Shown here one piece after another: positions 8,776-16,317 of a DNA stretch of 64,000 bases. Position 1 is the stretch's first letter; each line of letters begins with the position of its first letter. The stretch is from the NCBI GenBank assembly GCA_903904005.1, contig CAIVAR010000139.1, positions 1 to 64,000 of the forward strand. The letters are read 5' to 3'. The DNA is from an uncultured Anaeromyxobacter sp. (GTDB lineage: Bacteria > Myxococcota > Myxococcia > Myxococcales > Anaeromyxobacteraceae). The position numbers and the translations under genes were made by a program. Under the pieces are notes generated by a model that worked only from the letters and a program-made list of their open reading frames with translations, was not told the origin of the DNA and ran no database searches.

Positions 8776-9572
8776 TCCAGGAGCACGATCGGCTCGAGCT
8801 TGTGGGCTCGGGCTGCCGCCAGGAGGCGCCCGTCGCGCTTCACGTCGGCCACGAACTGGTTCACCCGTGCGAGCCAGGGCTCGTCGCCGGGAGCCACGGC
8901 GTAGGCGTAGGAGAGCGGGAAGACCGGCTTCTCGGGTGGCATGACCCGGGCCCAGTCGAAGCTGTCCACGACGCGCCGGCTGTACGGATAGTCGGTCATG
9001 AAGACGTCGGCGCGCCCCGACTGGACCTCCTTCTCGCGGGTGGCGGGAGGTCGGATCAGGACCATGTCCGCCTGCTGGAGCCGCGAGCGCATCACCGGCT
9101 CCATGAAGGTCCCTGCCTGGACGGCGACCACCCGGCCGGGCCGGTCGATGTCGTCCCAGGACTTGATGCTGGGGTGGGTCCGTGTCGTGACCGCGTAGAT
9201 GTCGGAGCGGAGGTAGGGCTGGGAGAAGCGCACCTTGGCGGCCCGCTCCGGAAGCATGCCGACCCCGAACATGGCGACGTCACAGCGGTCGGCGAGCAGG
9301 TCGGCGATGAAGGTGGGGAAGCTCGAATCGACGTACGAGACCTTCACGCCCAGGTCCTTGGCGAACGCGGTGGAGAGCATCTCGTCGATGCCGGAGAGCT
9401 CTCCCGACTTCGGGTTCCGGAAGGTGATGGAGTAGTAGTCGGGCCAGATGCAGACGCGCAGGACGCCGGACGATCGGATGTGCTCCAGGTGGCCGCCCGC
9501 CGGGGGGGCCTGGGCGAGAGCGGTGCCGGCCCAGGTGACGAGAAAGAGGAGGAGCGTTCGCAGCAAGCCCAT
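8772..9572 (-). CDS. Periplasmic solute-binding protein (SBP family 3, amino-acid type)
   Basis: Chosen start is the ATG at 9572: it gives a signal peptide MGLLRTLLLFLVTWAGTALAQ and is preceded by an AAGGGA ribosome-binding site; the longer frame to 9665 adds an unlikely Arg/Gly leader. The mature protein has the SBP_bac_3 pattern (SSGVLRVCIWPDYYSITF, ELSGIDEML, DRCDVAMFGVGMLPERAAK). No ABC permease or ATPase is nearby. The gene runs straight into the hybrid kinase, so sensing a small polar ligand for that kinase is more likely than transport. The genomic setting at the edge of the EPS locus suggests nutritional input to matrix production. Confidence 0.85.
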   Translation of the reverse strand: MGLLRTLLLFLVTWAGTALAQAPPAGGHLEHIRSSGVLRVCIWPDYYSITFRNPKSGELSGIDEMLSTAFAKDLGVKVSYVDSSFPTFIADLLADRCDVAMFGVGMLPERAAKVRFSQPYLRSDIYAVTTRTHPSIKSWDDIDRPGRVVAVQAGTFMEPVMRSRLQQADMVLIRPPATREKEVQSGRADVFMTDYPYSRRVVDSFDWARVMPPEKPVFPLSYAYAVAPGDEPWLARVNQFVADVKRDGRLLAAARAHKLEPIVLLE

Positions 9573-9604
9573 GATCAGTCCCTTTCCTTTCCAGGAAGGG
9601 GGTT

Positions 9605-9619
9605 GCACGACCCGGGCCA
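9605..9619 (-). promoter_or_regulatory. Candidate sigma-54 promoter of the binding protein-kinase operon
   Basis: On the minus strand TGGCCC-GGGTC-GTGCA has exact GG-N10-GC spacing and ends 33 bases before the ATG at 9572, leaving room for the visible ribosome-binding site. A GTTCC-GAATC-GGGTC half-degenerate dyad lies just upstream at 9649-9663. Confidence 0.55.
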
Positions 9620-9680
9620 GATTACGGCCACCCGGGCCACCAAGTCTCGTTCCGAATCGGGTCATCGGGGGTTTCCCGGG

Positions 9681-11471
9681 TCAGCGCCCCAGCGATCGGG
9701 CGTGAAGCCGGTCGCCGAGCGCCTCCCGGGCGCCGAGGAGCCGCGCCGGGTCGGAGGCGAACTCGTCGGCGCGCCGGATGAACGAGGCCGCCTGCTCCCT
9801 GGCGAACGCCCCCTCGCCCTGGGCCTCGAGCAGGTGCAGCAACTCGTAGTCCTCCATGCCCTCCCGGATGAGCTCGAGCCGGATCGACGAGAGCGGGACG
9901 TGGTGCTTCCCCCCGATCGTGCGGGTGTTTCCCGGGTAGATCAGGGTCCCGTCGCCGTGCCCGCCGAAGGCGTATACCGAGCGGAGCGGGTCGCGGGAGG
10001 TCGACCCGGTGGGGCCGCACTCCCGGGTGAAGCAGTAGTCGACCGCGTAGTAGAGCTCCCCCTCGATCCGCTCCAGGAAGGCCATCCACTGGAAGACCCG
10101 GTTGCGCATGGGGGAGGCGTCGACCATGTAGCTCGGCCAGGTGGCCTGCGCGGGGCCCATCCGTCCGTTGGCGCAGCTCTCATGCTGGTCGCAGGACTGG
10201 TACCAGAAGAGCTGCTTCCGGGGCGACCTCGAGAGGAAGGCGTCGTACCGAGGGCGCTGGCTGGGCTTCCCGTGGGGTTGCATGCGGTCGAGCACCGGGA
10301 CCGCGACGTCCACCGAGTCGAGGAGGCCGTGCTTCTCGAGGTGGTCGAGGTCGGTGGTGAGGAGCGTCCGGAAGTCGGGCGCGGCGGCGTGGACCCGTTC
10401 CTCCTCGGCGCGCGCGTCGGCGAAGGTGCAGGTGCCATTCCCCGGTTCGTCGCACCGGTACCAGACGAGGCGGTCGAGCCAGCCACGGGATCGGAAGTGC
10501 TTCGCCCAGCGGGACAGGGAACCCGCATCGGTGCCTCCGGCGTAAGTGAACCGCGTGAGCCGGGCGCCGGGGAGCAGCGTCGAGGCCCGCCCCTCGAGCA
10601 GCGGCCCGTAGACGGTGTCGAAATGGCGCCAGTCGTCGTCGCGGGGGCCGGCGTAGGTCACGTTGGCGAAGGAGACGCGGCGGTCGAGACCGAAGGTGGC
10701 GTAGAGGACGTGGAACTGCTCCACGCCGGCGTCCCGGCTTCCGGTGGGGGTGGCCGCCCCGCAGGCCTCGTAGCTCCCGAACTCCTGCACGCAGGCCCCG
10801 TTCCAGCTCATGGCGAAGTGGGAGGCCAGCGAGGCCGTCGACGGAAGATCGACGTTCCATACCTTGAGCCGCACCGGGAGCTTCGCCATCCCCCGCCCAT
10901 CCACCCGGACGCTCACGCTCCCCAGGTACCACCCAGAGGGGATGCCGCGAGGCACGTGGACGTCGATCCAGGCCGAGAGGTTCTCCCCGGTGCGCACGTC
11001 GGCGGGGAAGGCGTTCCGGGTCTCCCCCCAGTGGCGGTCCCGCGCCGGGACGAGCGCGTCGGGCACCTCGCCGGGAAGGCCGTTCGCATCGCTCCGGAGA
11101 TCGGGCGAGATGCGCTGGTAGAGCTCCCGCGAGACGGTCACGTTCGTGGCGGCCGGGATCCGCGCTCCGCTCCGGACGTCGACCAGGTCCGTGGACTCGA
11201 CAGTCACCCCCCGCAGGGCGGTGGTGGCCCGCACGTGGACCTGGAAGCTCTCCACCTCGTTCCGGGCGGAGGAGAGGACCGCCCAGTGGACCGGGCCGGG
11301 GGGATCGGTCCGCCGGACCTTGGCCATGCTGCCGGTGATCCAGACGTTCGCCGGGTAGGAGGCCGGGTCGGTGTCGACGGCGGGCGCGAGCTCCAGGGCG
11401 AGCGGGTCGGCGGGAGCGGCCGGTGCCGCCCCGGCGAGGAGCAGCGCCGCGAGGACGATCGCGCCCGGCAT
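9681..11471 (-). CDS. Secreted DUF4091 / glycoside-hydrolase-123-like protein of the EPS locus
   Basis: 596 residues with a signal peptide (MPGAIVLAALLLAGAAPAAP). The middle resembles GH123-type enzymes. The C-terminus carries the DUF4091 signature (SSIRLELIREGMEDYELLHL). Many Trp, Tyr and acidic residues (WYRCDEPGNG) suggest a carbohydrate-binding cleft. It is the last gene of the leftward EPS operon; its ATG overlaps the stop of the sugar-transferase fusion by 4 bases. It probably trims or processes the exported polysaccharide or a glycan in the envelope. The substrate cannot be read from the sequence. Confidence 0.75.
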   Translation of the reverse strand: MPGAIVLAALLLAGAAPAAPADPLALELAPAVDTDPASYPANVWITGSMAKVRRTDPPGPVHWAVLSSARNEVESFQVHVRATTALRGVTVESTDLVDVRSGARIPAATNVTVSRELYQRISPDLRSDANGLPGEVPDALVPARDRHWGETRNAFPADVRTGENLSAWIDVHVPRGIPSGWYLGSVSVRVDGRGMAKLPVRLKVWNVDLPSTASLASHFAMSWNGACVQEFGSYEACGAATPTGSRDAGVEQFHVLYATFGLDRRVSFANVTYAGPRDDDWRHFDTVYGPLLEGRASTLLPGARLTRFTYAGGTDAGSLSRWAKHFRSRGWLDRLVWYRCDEPGNGTCTFADARAEEERVHAAAPDFRTLLTTDLDHLEKHGLLDSVDVAVPVLDRMQPHGKPSQRPRYDAFLSRSPRKQLFWYQSCDQHESCANGRMGPAQATWPSYMVDASPMRNRVFQWMAFLERIEGELYYAVDYCFTRECGPTGSTSRDPLRSVYAFGGHGDGTLIYPGNTRTIGGKHHVPLSSIRLELIREGMEDYELLHLLEAQGEGAFAREQAASFIRRADEFASDPARLLGAREALGDRLHARSLGR

Positions 11472-13270
11472 CAGTGGGCGCCCTTGCCCTTCACCATCAC
11501 CATCACCGTCCGCAGCGCCACGTTGACCTCCATTCCCAGGTAGCTCCGGAGATCGTACAGGTGGGCCACGTAGGCCAGGTCGTAGAGCACCTTGGTGCGC
11601 ACGCTGTCGATCGATGTATCGTACTCACAGTGAATCTGGGCCCAGCCGGTGACCCCGGGCTTGCAGCGCGCCACCCGGTCCGTGTAGCCGGGGATCATGT
11701 CGCCGAGTTGCTTCACGAAGGAGGGGCGCTCCGGACGGGGTCCGACGAGCGTCATGTCGCCGCGGAGGACGTTCCAGAGCTGGGGGAGCTCGTCCAGCCG
11801 GGCCTTGCGCAGGAGGCGCCCCACCGGGGTGATGCGGGGGTCGGCCACGGTGGCCCAGACCGGGCCGGAGCGGGCCTCCGCGTCCACCCACATGCTGCGG
11901 AACTTGAACATCTGGAAGGAGATCGGACGTCCCCGCGAATCGTGGCGGACCCGCTCCTGCCGGAAGATGGCCGGTCCGGGCGAGGTGACCCTCACGGCGA
12001 CGGCCGAGGCCAGCAGGAAGGGCCAGGTGACGAGGAGCAGCAGTGTCGATCCCACGATGTCGAGGGTTCGCTTGGCGCCGCGCACGCTCAGCGGAAGCGG
12101 GGGAGGAACGTCTCCTTCGGCGTCGCCGTCGACCGACTCCCAGCCCACGCTCTGGTCCCCGCGGAGCGCCTGCCAGGCACCGGCCGCGGTCGCCACCTGT
12201 CCGAGCAGCCCGTAGCCGAGGAGGCCGAGCGGGCCCCGGACCGGCCGCCCGTCGAGCTGCCGCCAGAGGGCGATGCCCGCGGCCACCAGCACGACGAGCC
12301 CGGTGGCGAGGATCGCCTGGAACGAGGGGTACCGGGTGGCGCCCACGATGGCCGTGGCGAGCGCGGCCAGCAGGATCCACGGCCCCAGGATGCGCAGGAG
12401 CTTGGTCGCCACCAGCGGGAAGGCGAGGCGGGGGCGCAGCGGGGAGAGGAGGTCGGTGTGGCGGGAGAAGAGCTGCCAGTTGCCGCGGGCGATCCGGGCG
12501 AGGCGCAGGTAGACCGCCTGCGGGCCGGAGGTGGCTCCTTCGGAGGAGGCCACGCCGTGGACGTAGGCCACCTGGCCGCCGTCGGCCCGGACCAGCGCCG
12601 GGAGCAGCAGGTCGTCGTTCACGGTCCCGTTCGGGAGGGGAGGGATGGCCGCGCGGCGCGCCAGGTAGCACGCACCGTGCGCACCCACGACGAGGCCGCG
12701 GTCGGACTCGGCCTTCTTGAGGGCGGTCATGAGGCGCCAGTAGGCCCCCTCGCCCCCCTCCTGGCCGCGGGTCGCGTAGCGGGGAACCGCGATGGCGATC
12801 TCGGGGTCGCGCAGGGTGTCGAGGAGCTCGGGGAGGACGTCGGGGGCGATCTCGGCCCCGGCGTCGGTGAAGAGGACGAACTCGCCCTGGGCCTGCCGGG
12901 CCAGGTCGGAGATCACGGCCGCCTTGCCTCGGCGGGCGCCCCGGTCGACGAGCCGGACCCGGGGATCCCGGGCGGCGGCTGCGAGGACGATGGAGGCGGT
13001 GGCGTCGGTGGAGCCGTCCGAGCCCACCAGGACCTCGCGGATGCGCGACCGCGGCTCGAGCGCCAGCGTGGCCTCGAGCTTGGCGGCGAGCGTGGCGGCC
13101 TCGTTGCGGGCCGGGATCACCACGCTCACGTCCCCTTCGACCGGGGGGCCGCGACGCACCGGCCGGCGCGGGAAGAGCAGCACCGCGAGCGGATAGCCGG
13201 CGTAGGGGAAGAGGGCGGCCGCGCAGAGCGCGGCGAAGAGGATCCAGAGGGACAGTTCGCTCATCGTCAT
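11471..13270 (-). CDS. Fusion of a GT2 glycosyltransferase with a WcaJ/PglC-type priming sugar transferase
   Basis: 599 residues. The N-terminal ~330 residues are a membrane GT2: an initial membrane helix, SVVIPARNEAATL, GSDGSTDAT, LFTDAGAEI, and C-terminal membrane helices. From about residue 398 follows a bacterial sugar transferase (KRTLDIVGSTLLLL, FKFRSM, RKARLDELPQLWNVL, GDMTLVGPRPE, KPGVTGWAQI). The second half would move a sugar-phosphate to undecaprenyl phosphate to start the repeat unit; the first would add the next sugar. The two activities normally come from separate genes. It overlaps both neighbours by 4 bases in the leftward EPS operon. Confidence 0.9.
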   Translation of the reverse strand: MTMSELSLWILFAALCAAALFPYAGYPLAVLLFPRRPVRRGPPVEGDVSVVIPARNEAATLAAKLEATLALEPRSRIREVLVGSDGSTDATASIVLAAAARDPRVRLVDRGARRGKAAVISDLARQAQGEFVLFTDAGAEIAPDVLPELLDTLRDPEIAIAVPRYATRGQEGGEGAYWRLMTALKKAESDRGLVVGAHGACYLARRAAIPPLPNGTVNDDLLLPALVRADGGQVAYVHGVASSEGATSGPQAVYLRLARIARGNWQLFSRHTDLLSPLRPRLAFPLVATKLLRILGPWILLAALATAIVGATRYPSFQAILATGLVVLVAAGIALWRQLDGRPVRGPLGLLGYGLLGQVATAAGAWQALRGDQSVGWESVDGDAEGDVPPPLPLSVRGAKRTLDIVGSTLLLLVTWPFLLASAVAVRVTSPGPAIFRQERVRHDSRGRPISFQMFKFRSMWVDAEARSGPVWATVADPRITPVGRLLRKARLDELPQLWNVLRGDMTLVGPRPERPSFVKQLGDMIPGYTDRVARCKPGVTGWAQIHCEYDTSIDSVRTKVLYDLAYVAHLYDLRSYLGMEVNVALRTVMVMVKGKGAH

Positions 13271-14388
13271 GTCTCCGATGCGTGTGCGGCCCGGGGGGCC
13301 GTCGGGATGGCGTTCACGGTGCGTTCGAGCTCCGCCGCGCGGGAGCTCCAGGAATCGCCCGCCACGCCGCGGCGCCGCTCGGCGCGACGGAAGGGCGAGT
13401 CATGGGCCGCCTCGTCGGCGAGCCAGGCGACCACGTCGCCGGCCGTCCGCCCCAGGCGGACGCCGCGGATCTCCCGGACCTCCGGCAGGGGCGTGCAGAA
13501 GGATGGGAGGCCTGCCGCCAGGTACTCGCGGATCTTGAGCGGGTTCACCGCTGCGGTGAGCTCGTTCATGGCGAAGGGGGCCCAGGCGGCGCGCCAGGTG
13601 CGCATGACGGACGGAAGGTCGGCGTACGGGACGGCGGGAAGGAGCCGGACGTTCGGCAGGGCCTGGAGCGCCGTGGTGTCCACGTCGGAACGCCCCACGA
13701 ACTCGAGCGTCCAGTCGGGCGCCGCCCGGGCGACGGCGGCGACGAGGTCGAGGTCGATCCAGGGCGCGAGCAGCCCGAAGAAGCCGAGCACCTTGCCGCC
13801 CGGAGGGTCGAGCGACACGCGCCCGAAGTGGCTGGCCTCGACCCCCTGGGGCAGGTAGAGCCCGGGAACACCGGCCGGCAGGAGCCTGCGGGCCGTCGCC
13901 GCCACGAGGTCGGCCTGCCGGAGCATGCGTCGCTCGGCGAGCCGCGCCAGCTCCGGGTCGACGCCGGGGAGCTCGGCGTAGTCGTCGAGGCGCAGGTAGA
14001 CGAGTGCCCGCCGGGGGATGGCGTCGAGGTAGAGGGCGGCCACGGGGTTCGAGGCCAGCACGACGGGAACCTCGCCCTGCAGGGCATCGTTCACCGCGCG
14101 GGTGATGGCGGAACGGTTCAGCGCTGCCACGGCCGGGGAGCGGTGCCAGGGGAGCACCCGGGGGCGTGGCCGGACGAGCCAGGAGGGATCGGCAGAGGCC
14201 GGAGTGGACGAACGGCCCCTGCGGAGCCTGCCCCACAGGCGACGGGCGTCGTCGGCGGTGAGGGTGGGGGACCGCATCCCGATGGAGTCGATCCAGACGA
14301 CCCGGGAGTGCTCCCCGAGCTGCCGGGCCAGGTGCTGCGTCGTGGAGGGGTGGCGGCCCCAGTCGTCGCCGAAGACGAGCCAGGTCAT
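13267..14388 (-). CDS. Glycosyltransferase (GT-B fold, family 1-like)
   Basis: 373 residues from the ATG at 14388 (MTWLVFGDDWGRHPSTTQH). Features of GT-B enzymes: a substrate domain with VVWIDSIGMRSP, a nucleotide-sugar domain beginning near KVLGFFGLLAPWIDLDLV, and a late LKIREYLAAGLPSFCTPLPE motif, where the E-x7-E region usually sits. No signal peptide, so cytosolic, perhaps membrane-associated. Its ATG overlaps the stop of the upstream glycosyltransferase and its stop overlaps the fusion gene, so it is the second gene of a four-gene EPS operon. Donor and acceptor sugars are unknown. Confidence 0.8.
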   Translation of the reverse strand: MTWLVFGDDWGRHPSTTQHLARQLGEHSRVVWIDSIGMRSPTLTADDARRLWGRLRRGRSSTPASADPSWLVRPRPRVLPWHRSPAVAALNRSAITRAVNDALQGEVPVVLASNPVAALYLDAIPRRALVYLRLDDYAELPGVDPELARLAERRMLRQADLVAATARRLLPAGVPGLYLPQGVEASHFGRVSLDPPGGKVLGFFGLLAPWIDLDLVAAVARAAPDWTLEFVGRSDVDTTALQALPNVRLLPAVPYADLPSVMRTWRAAWAPFAMNELTAAVNPLKIREYLAAGLPSFCTPLPEVREIRGVRLGRTAGDVVAWLADEAAHDSPFRRAERRRGVAGDSWSSRAAELERTVNAIPTAPRAAHASET

Positions 14389-15494
14389 GCCGCCCTCCGA
14401 CGGTGGAGCGCGGAGCGGTAGACGTGGACGTAGGCATCGGCCATCGCGCCCATCGAGTAGCTCGACCGGACCAGCTCCCGGCCGCTGGCGCCGGCAGTCC
14501 TGCGCCAGGCCGGATCGGTGGCCGCCGCGGCCATTGCGGTTGCGAGGGCGGGGACGTCGCCGGCGGGCACCGTCCGCCCGGCGCCGCCCGAAAGGACGCG
14601 CGGCATCTCTCCGACCGCCGTGGTTACCGCGGGAATCCCCGCGGCGAGCGCTTCCAGCAGCGAGAGGGGCAGCCCCTCGCGGCGGCTCGCCAGGGTGAAG
14701 AGGTCGAGCCCGGGCAGGAGGCCGGCCACGTCGGAACGGGAGCCGAGGAAGAGGACCCGATCCGCCAACCCCAGGTCGGAGGAGAGGGATTCCAGCGTGG
14801 CTCGCTCCGGCCCGTCTCCGACGAGCACCAGGCGGAGACGGGGGCCCGTCGGCAGCGCAGCGTGCACGGCCCGGACGAGCGTGGCGTGATCCTTCTCCGG
14901 GGCCAGCCTGGCCACGCAGCCCACCGCGACGTCGTCGGGCTCGAGCCCCAGTACCGCGCGTGCCCGGGCCCGGAGTTCCGGCGTGGCGATCGGCGGGACG
15001 GGAACGCCGTTCGGGATGACGGTGCAGCGTCGCCCCAGCGTCGCCTCCCGCCAGGAGGCGATCTCCTCGGACACCGCCACGACGGTGGCGAGGCCGTCCA
15101 TGCGGCGGCCGATCGCGCGGCGCCGGGGGGCGTCGTAGATCTCGTGGGAGTGCTCCGTCTGGACGTGGGGGACGCCGGCCAGCCGGGCGGCGGCGGCGCC
15201 ATAGATGAAGGGGCCAAGGTGATGGGTGTGGAGCACGTCCGCGCCGGAGGTGCGGATCCAGCGGGCGATGCGGAAGGGGAGCAGGGGGTCGAGCCCCGCG
15301 CGGCCGGGGAGGAGGGTTGCCCGCGCACCCCGCGCCTCGAGGGCCTGCCGGACCGGTCCGTCGCCCCGGTAGGCCGCGACCACCGTGTCGACGCCTCGAG
15401 CCGAGAAGGGGGGGACGAAGCCCTCCACCATCCGCTCGATGCCTCCGATGCCGAAGTACTGGATGAGCTGTGCGACGCGAATCGGTCGTGCCAT
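14385..15494 (-). CDS. Glycosyltransferase family 4
   Basis: 369 residues from the ATG at 15494 (MARPIRVAQLIQYFGIGGIE), with the glycine-rich acceptor loop GIGGIERMVEG, the sequence VLHTHHLGPFIYGAAAARL, and IPNGVPVPP. The donor side has ARLAPEKDHATLVRAV and the E-x7-E motif in SRREGLPLSLLEALAAGIP. Such enzymes are retaining transferases acting on lipid-linked sugars at the inner face of the membrane. It is the first gene of the leftward EPS operon. A sigma-54-type element sits 15 bases before its start. Confidence 0.88.
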   Translation of the reverse strand: MARPIRVAQLIQYFGIGGIERMVEGFVPPFSARGVDTVVAAYRGDGPVRQALEARGARATLLPGRAGLDPLLPFRIARWIRTSGADVLHTHHLGPFIYGAAAARLAGVPHVQTEHSHEIYDAPRRRAIGRRMDGLATVVAVSEEIASWREATLGRRCTVIPNGVPVPPIATPELRARARAVLGLEPDDVAVGCVARLAPEKDHATLVRAVHAALPTGPRLRLVLVGDGPERATLESLSSDLGLADRVLFLGSRSDVAGLLPGLDLFTLASRREGLPLSLLEALAAGIPAVTTAVGEMPRVLSGGAGRTVPAGDVPALATAMAAAATDPAWRRTAGASGRELVRSSYSMGAMADAYVHVYRSALHRRRAA

Positions 15495-15508
15495 GCCTCC
15501 CTGCCTTG

Positions 15509-15523
15509 GCAAGCGGCGTGCCG
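15509..15523 (-). promoter_or_regulatory. Candidate sigma-54 promoter of the leftward EPS operon
   Basis: Minus-strand CGGCAC-GCCGC-TTGC differs from the TGGCAC-N5-TTGC consensus at only one outer base. It ends 15 bases before the ATG at 15494, implying a very short leader. Confidence 0.6.
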
Positions 15524-15661
15524 GCCCCATCGCGCCCCGGTGGGGGCGGAGAACCGTTCCATTCCCGGGCGACTGTTCCGAAGCGGGAGCCGTAGCCCGG
15601 GTGGCGCCCTCCTGCGCCCCGGGAGGGACGGGCCAGGTGTTCCAACCGTGAACGGTCGGGC

Positions 15662-15676
15662 TGGATCGCCGGTTGC
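15662..15676 (+). promoter_or_regulatory. Candidate sigma-54 promoter of the rightward EPS operon
   Basis: TGGATC-GCCGG-TTGC(A) has exact -24/-12 spacing and ends 18 bases before the ATG at 15694. Because this element covers the alternative TTG at 15673, the ATG at 15694 is preferred as the start. Confidence 0.6.
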
Positions 15677-15693
15677 ACAGGGACCCGGTAGCC

Positions 15694-16317
15694 ATGCGCT
15701 CAATCGCCCGACACGACGAAGCCGCCGCCGATGGCGCCTCCAAGAAGGAGGTGCTGGCCCGGCGCATGCTCGCCGAGAGCGTGGCCGCCGCGCTCCGAGG
15801 GACGCCATGCCGCTTCATCCTGGTCGTCTCGGCCCGGAGCGGCGACGGGAAGAGCCACCTCTTCCACACCCTGGAGTCGACGCTCGCCGTCGCCGAGCCC
15901 CAGAACTGGTGCTTCATCGACGTGGTGACGGCCGCGACCGTCTCCCCTTCCGACTTCCCCGAACCCTGCCGCGTCGTCATCGACGGGGCGGCCCTCCTCG
16001 ACGGCGACGGCGGGATCGACCTCGACGCCCAGTGGATGGCCGCCCTCGACGGCGCGCTCATCGTCCTGCTCGCCGGCCGCACCACCGAGGACGAGGTGAC
16101 CCAGCTCCGGTCCCGCCTCGACGCGCTCGAGATCCCGCCGGTCGGCGTGGTCTGGAACGACCGGGACGACCGCGGCTTGCCGTCCCTTCTGGGTGCGCTC
16201 CGTCGCCGGGCGTCGGCCGTCCGCCACATGTTCCCGGGCTCCAGTGCCGCACGAACGGAGCGGGACGTCGCTCCGGGGGGCTTCCTCCGCCGCGTCCGTG
16301 GCGGGAGCGCAGCATGA
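15694..16317 (+). CDS. Degenerate BY-kinase / CpsD-like P-loop protein
   Basis: 207 residues from the ATG at 15694. A deviant Walker A typical of bacterial tyrosine kinases (VVSARSGDGKSHL) and a following FIDVV segment in the Walker A' position mark a ParA/CpsD-like fold. CRVVIDGAAL may be the Walker B strand. The C-terminus is Arg-rich with no tyrosine cluster, and the usual activation partner region is short, so kinase activity is doubtful. It is the first gene of the rightward EPS operon and overlaps the Wzz-like gene by 4 bases, which is where a chain-length control kinase is expected. Confidence 0.65.
   Translation: MRSIARHDEAAADGASKKEVLARRMLAESVAAALRGTPCRFILVVSARSGDGKSHLFHTLESTLAVAEPQNWCFIDVVTAATVSPSDFPEPCRVVIDGAALLDGDGGIDLDAQWMAALDGALIVLLAGRTTEDEVTQLRSRLDALEIPPVGVVWNDRDDRGLPSLLGALRRRASAVRHMFPGSSAARTERDVAPGGFLRRVRGGSAA

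Larger units (their letters stand above)
15495..15693. promoter_or_regulatory. Divergent EPS control region with three GTTCC dyad-type sites
   Basis: Non-coding 199 bases between the two diverging EPS operons. It has one sigma-54-type element pointing each way near its ends. Between them lie GTTCC motifs at 15556-15560, 15575-15579 (GTTCC-GAAGC-GGGAG) and 15639-15653 (GTTCC-AACCG-TGAAC). The same dyad appears perfectly beside the NtrC-type regulator gene. Confidence 0.55.

Noticed and set aside
5737-8904. A 1055-residue open frame antisense to the hybrid kinase
   Set aside because: Very long frames opposite genes are expected at this GC content; the sequence is His/Arg/Gly-rich with no domain, while the opposite strand has full kinase motifs.
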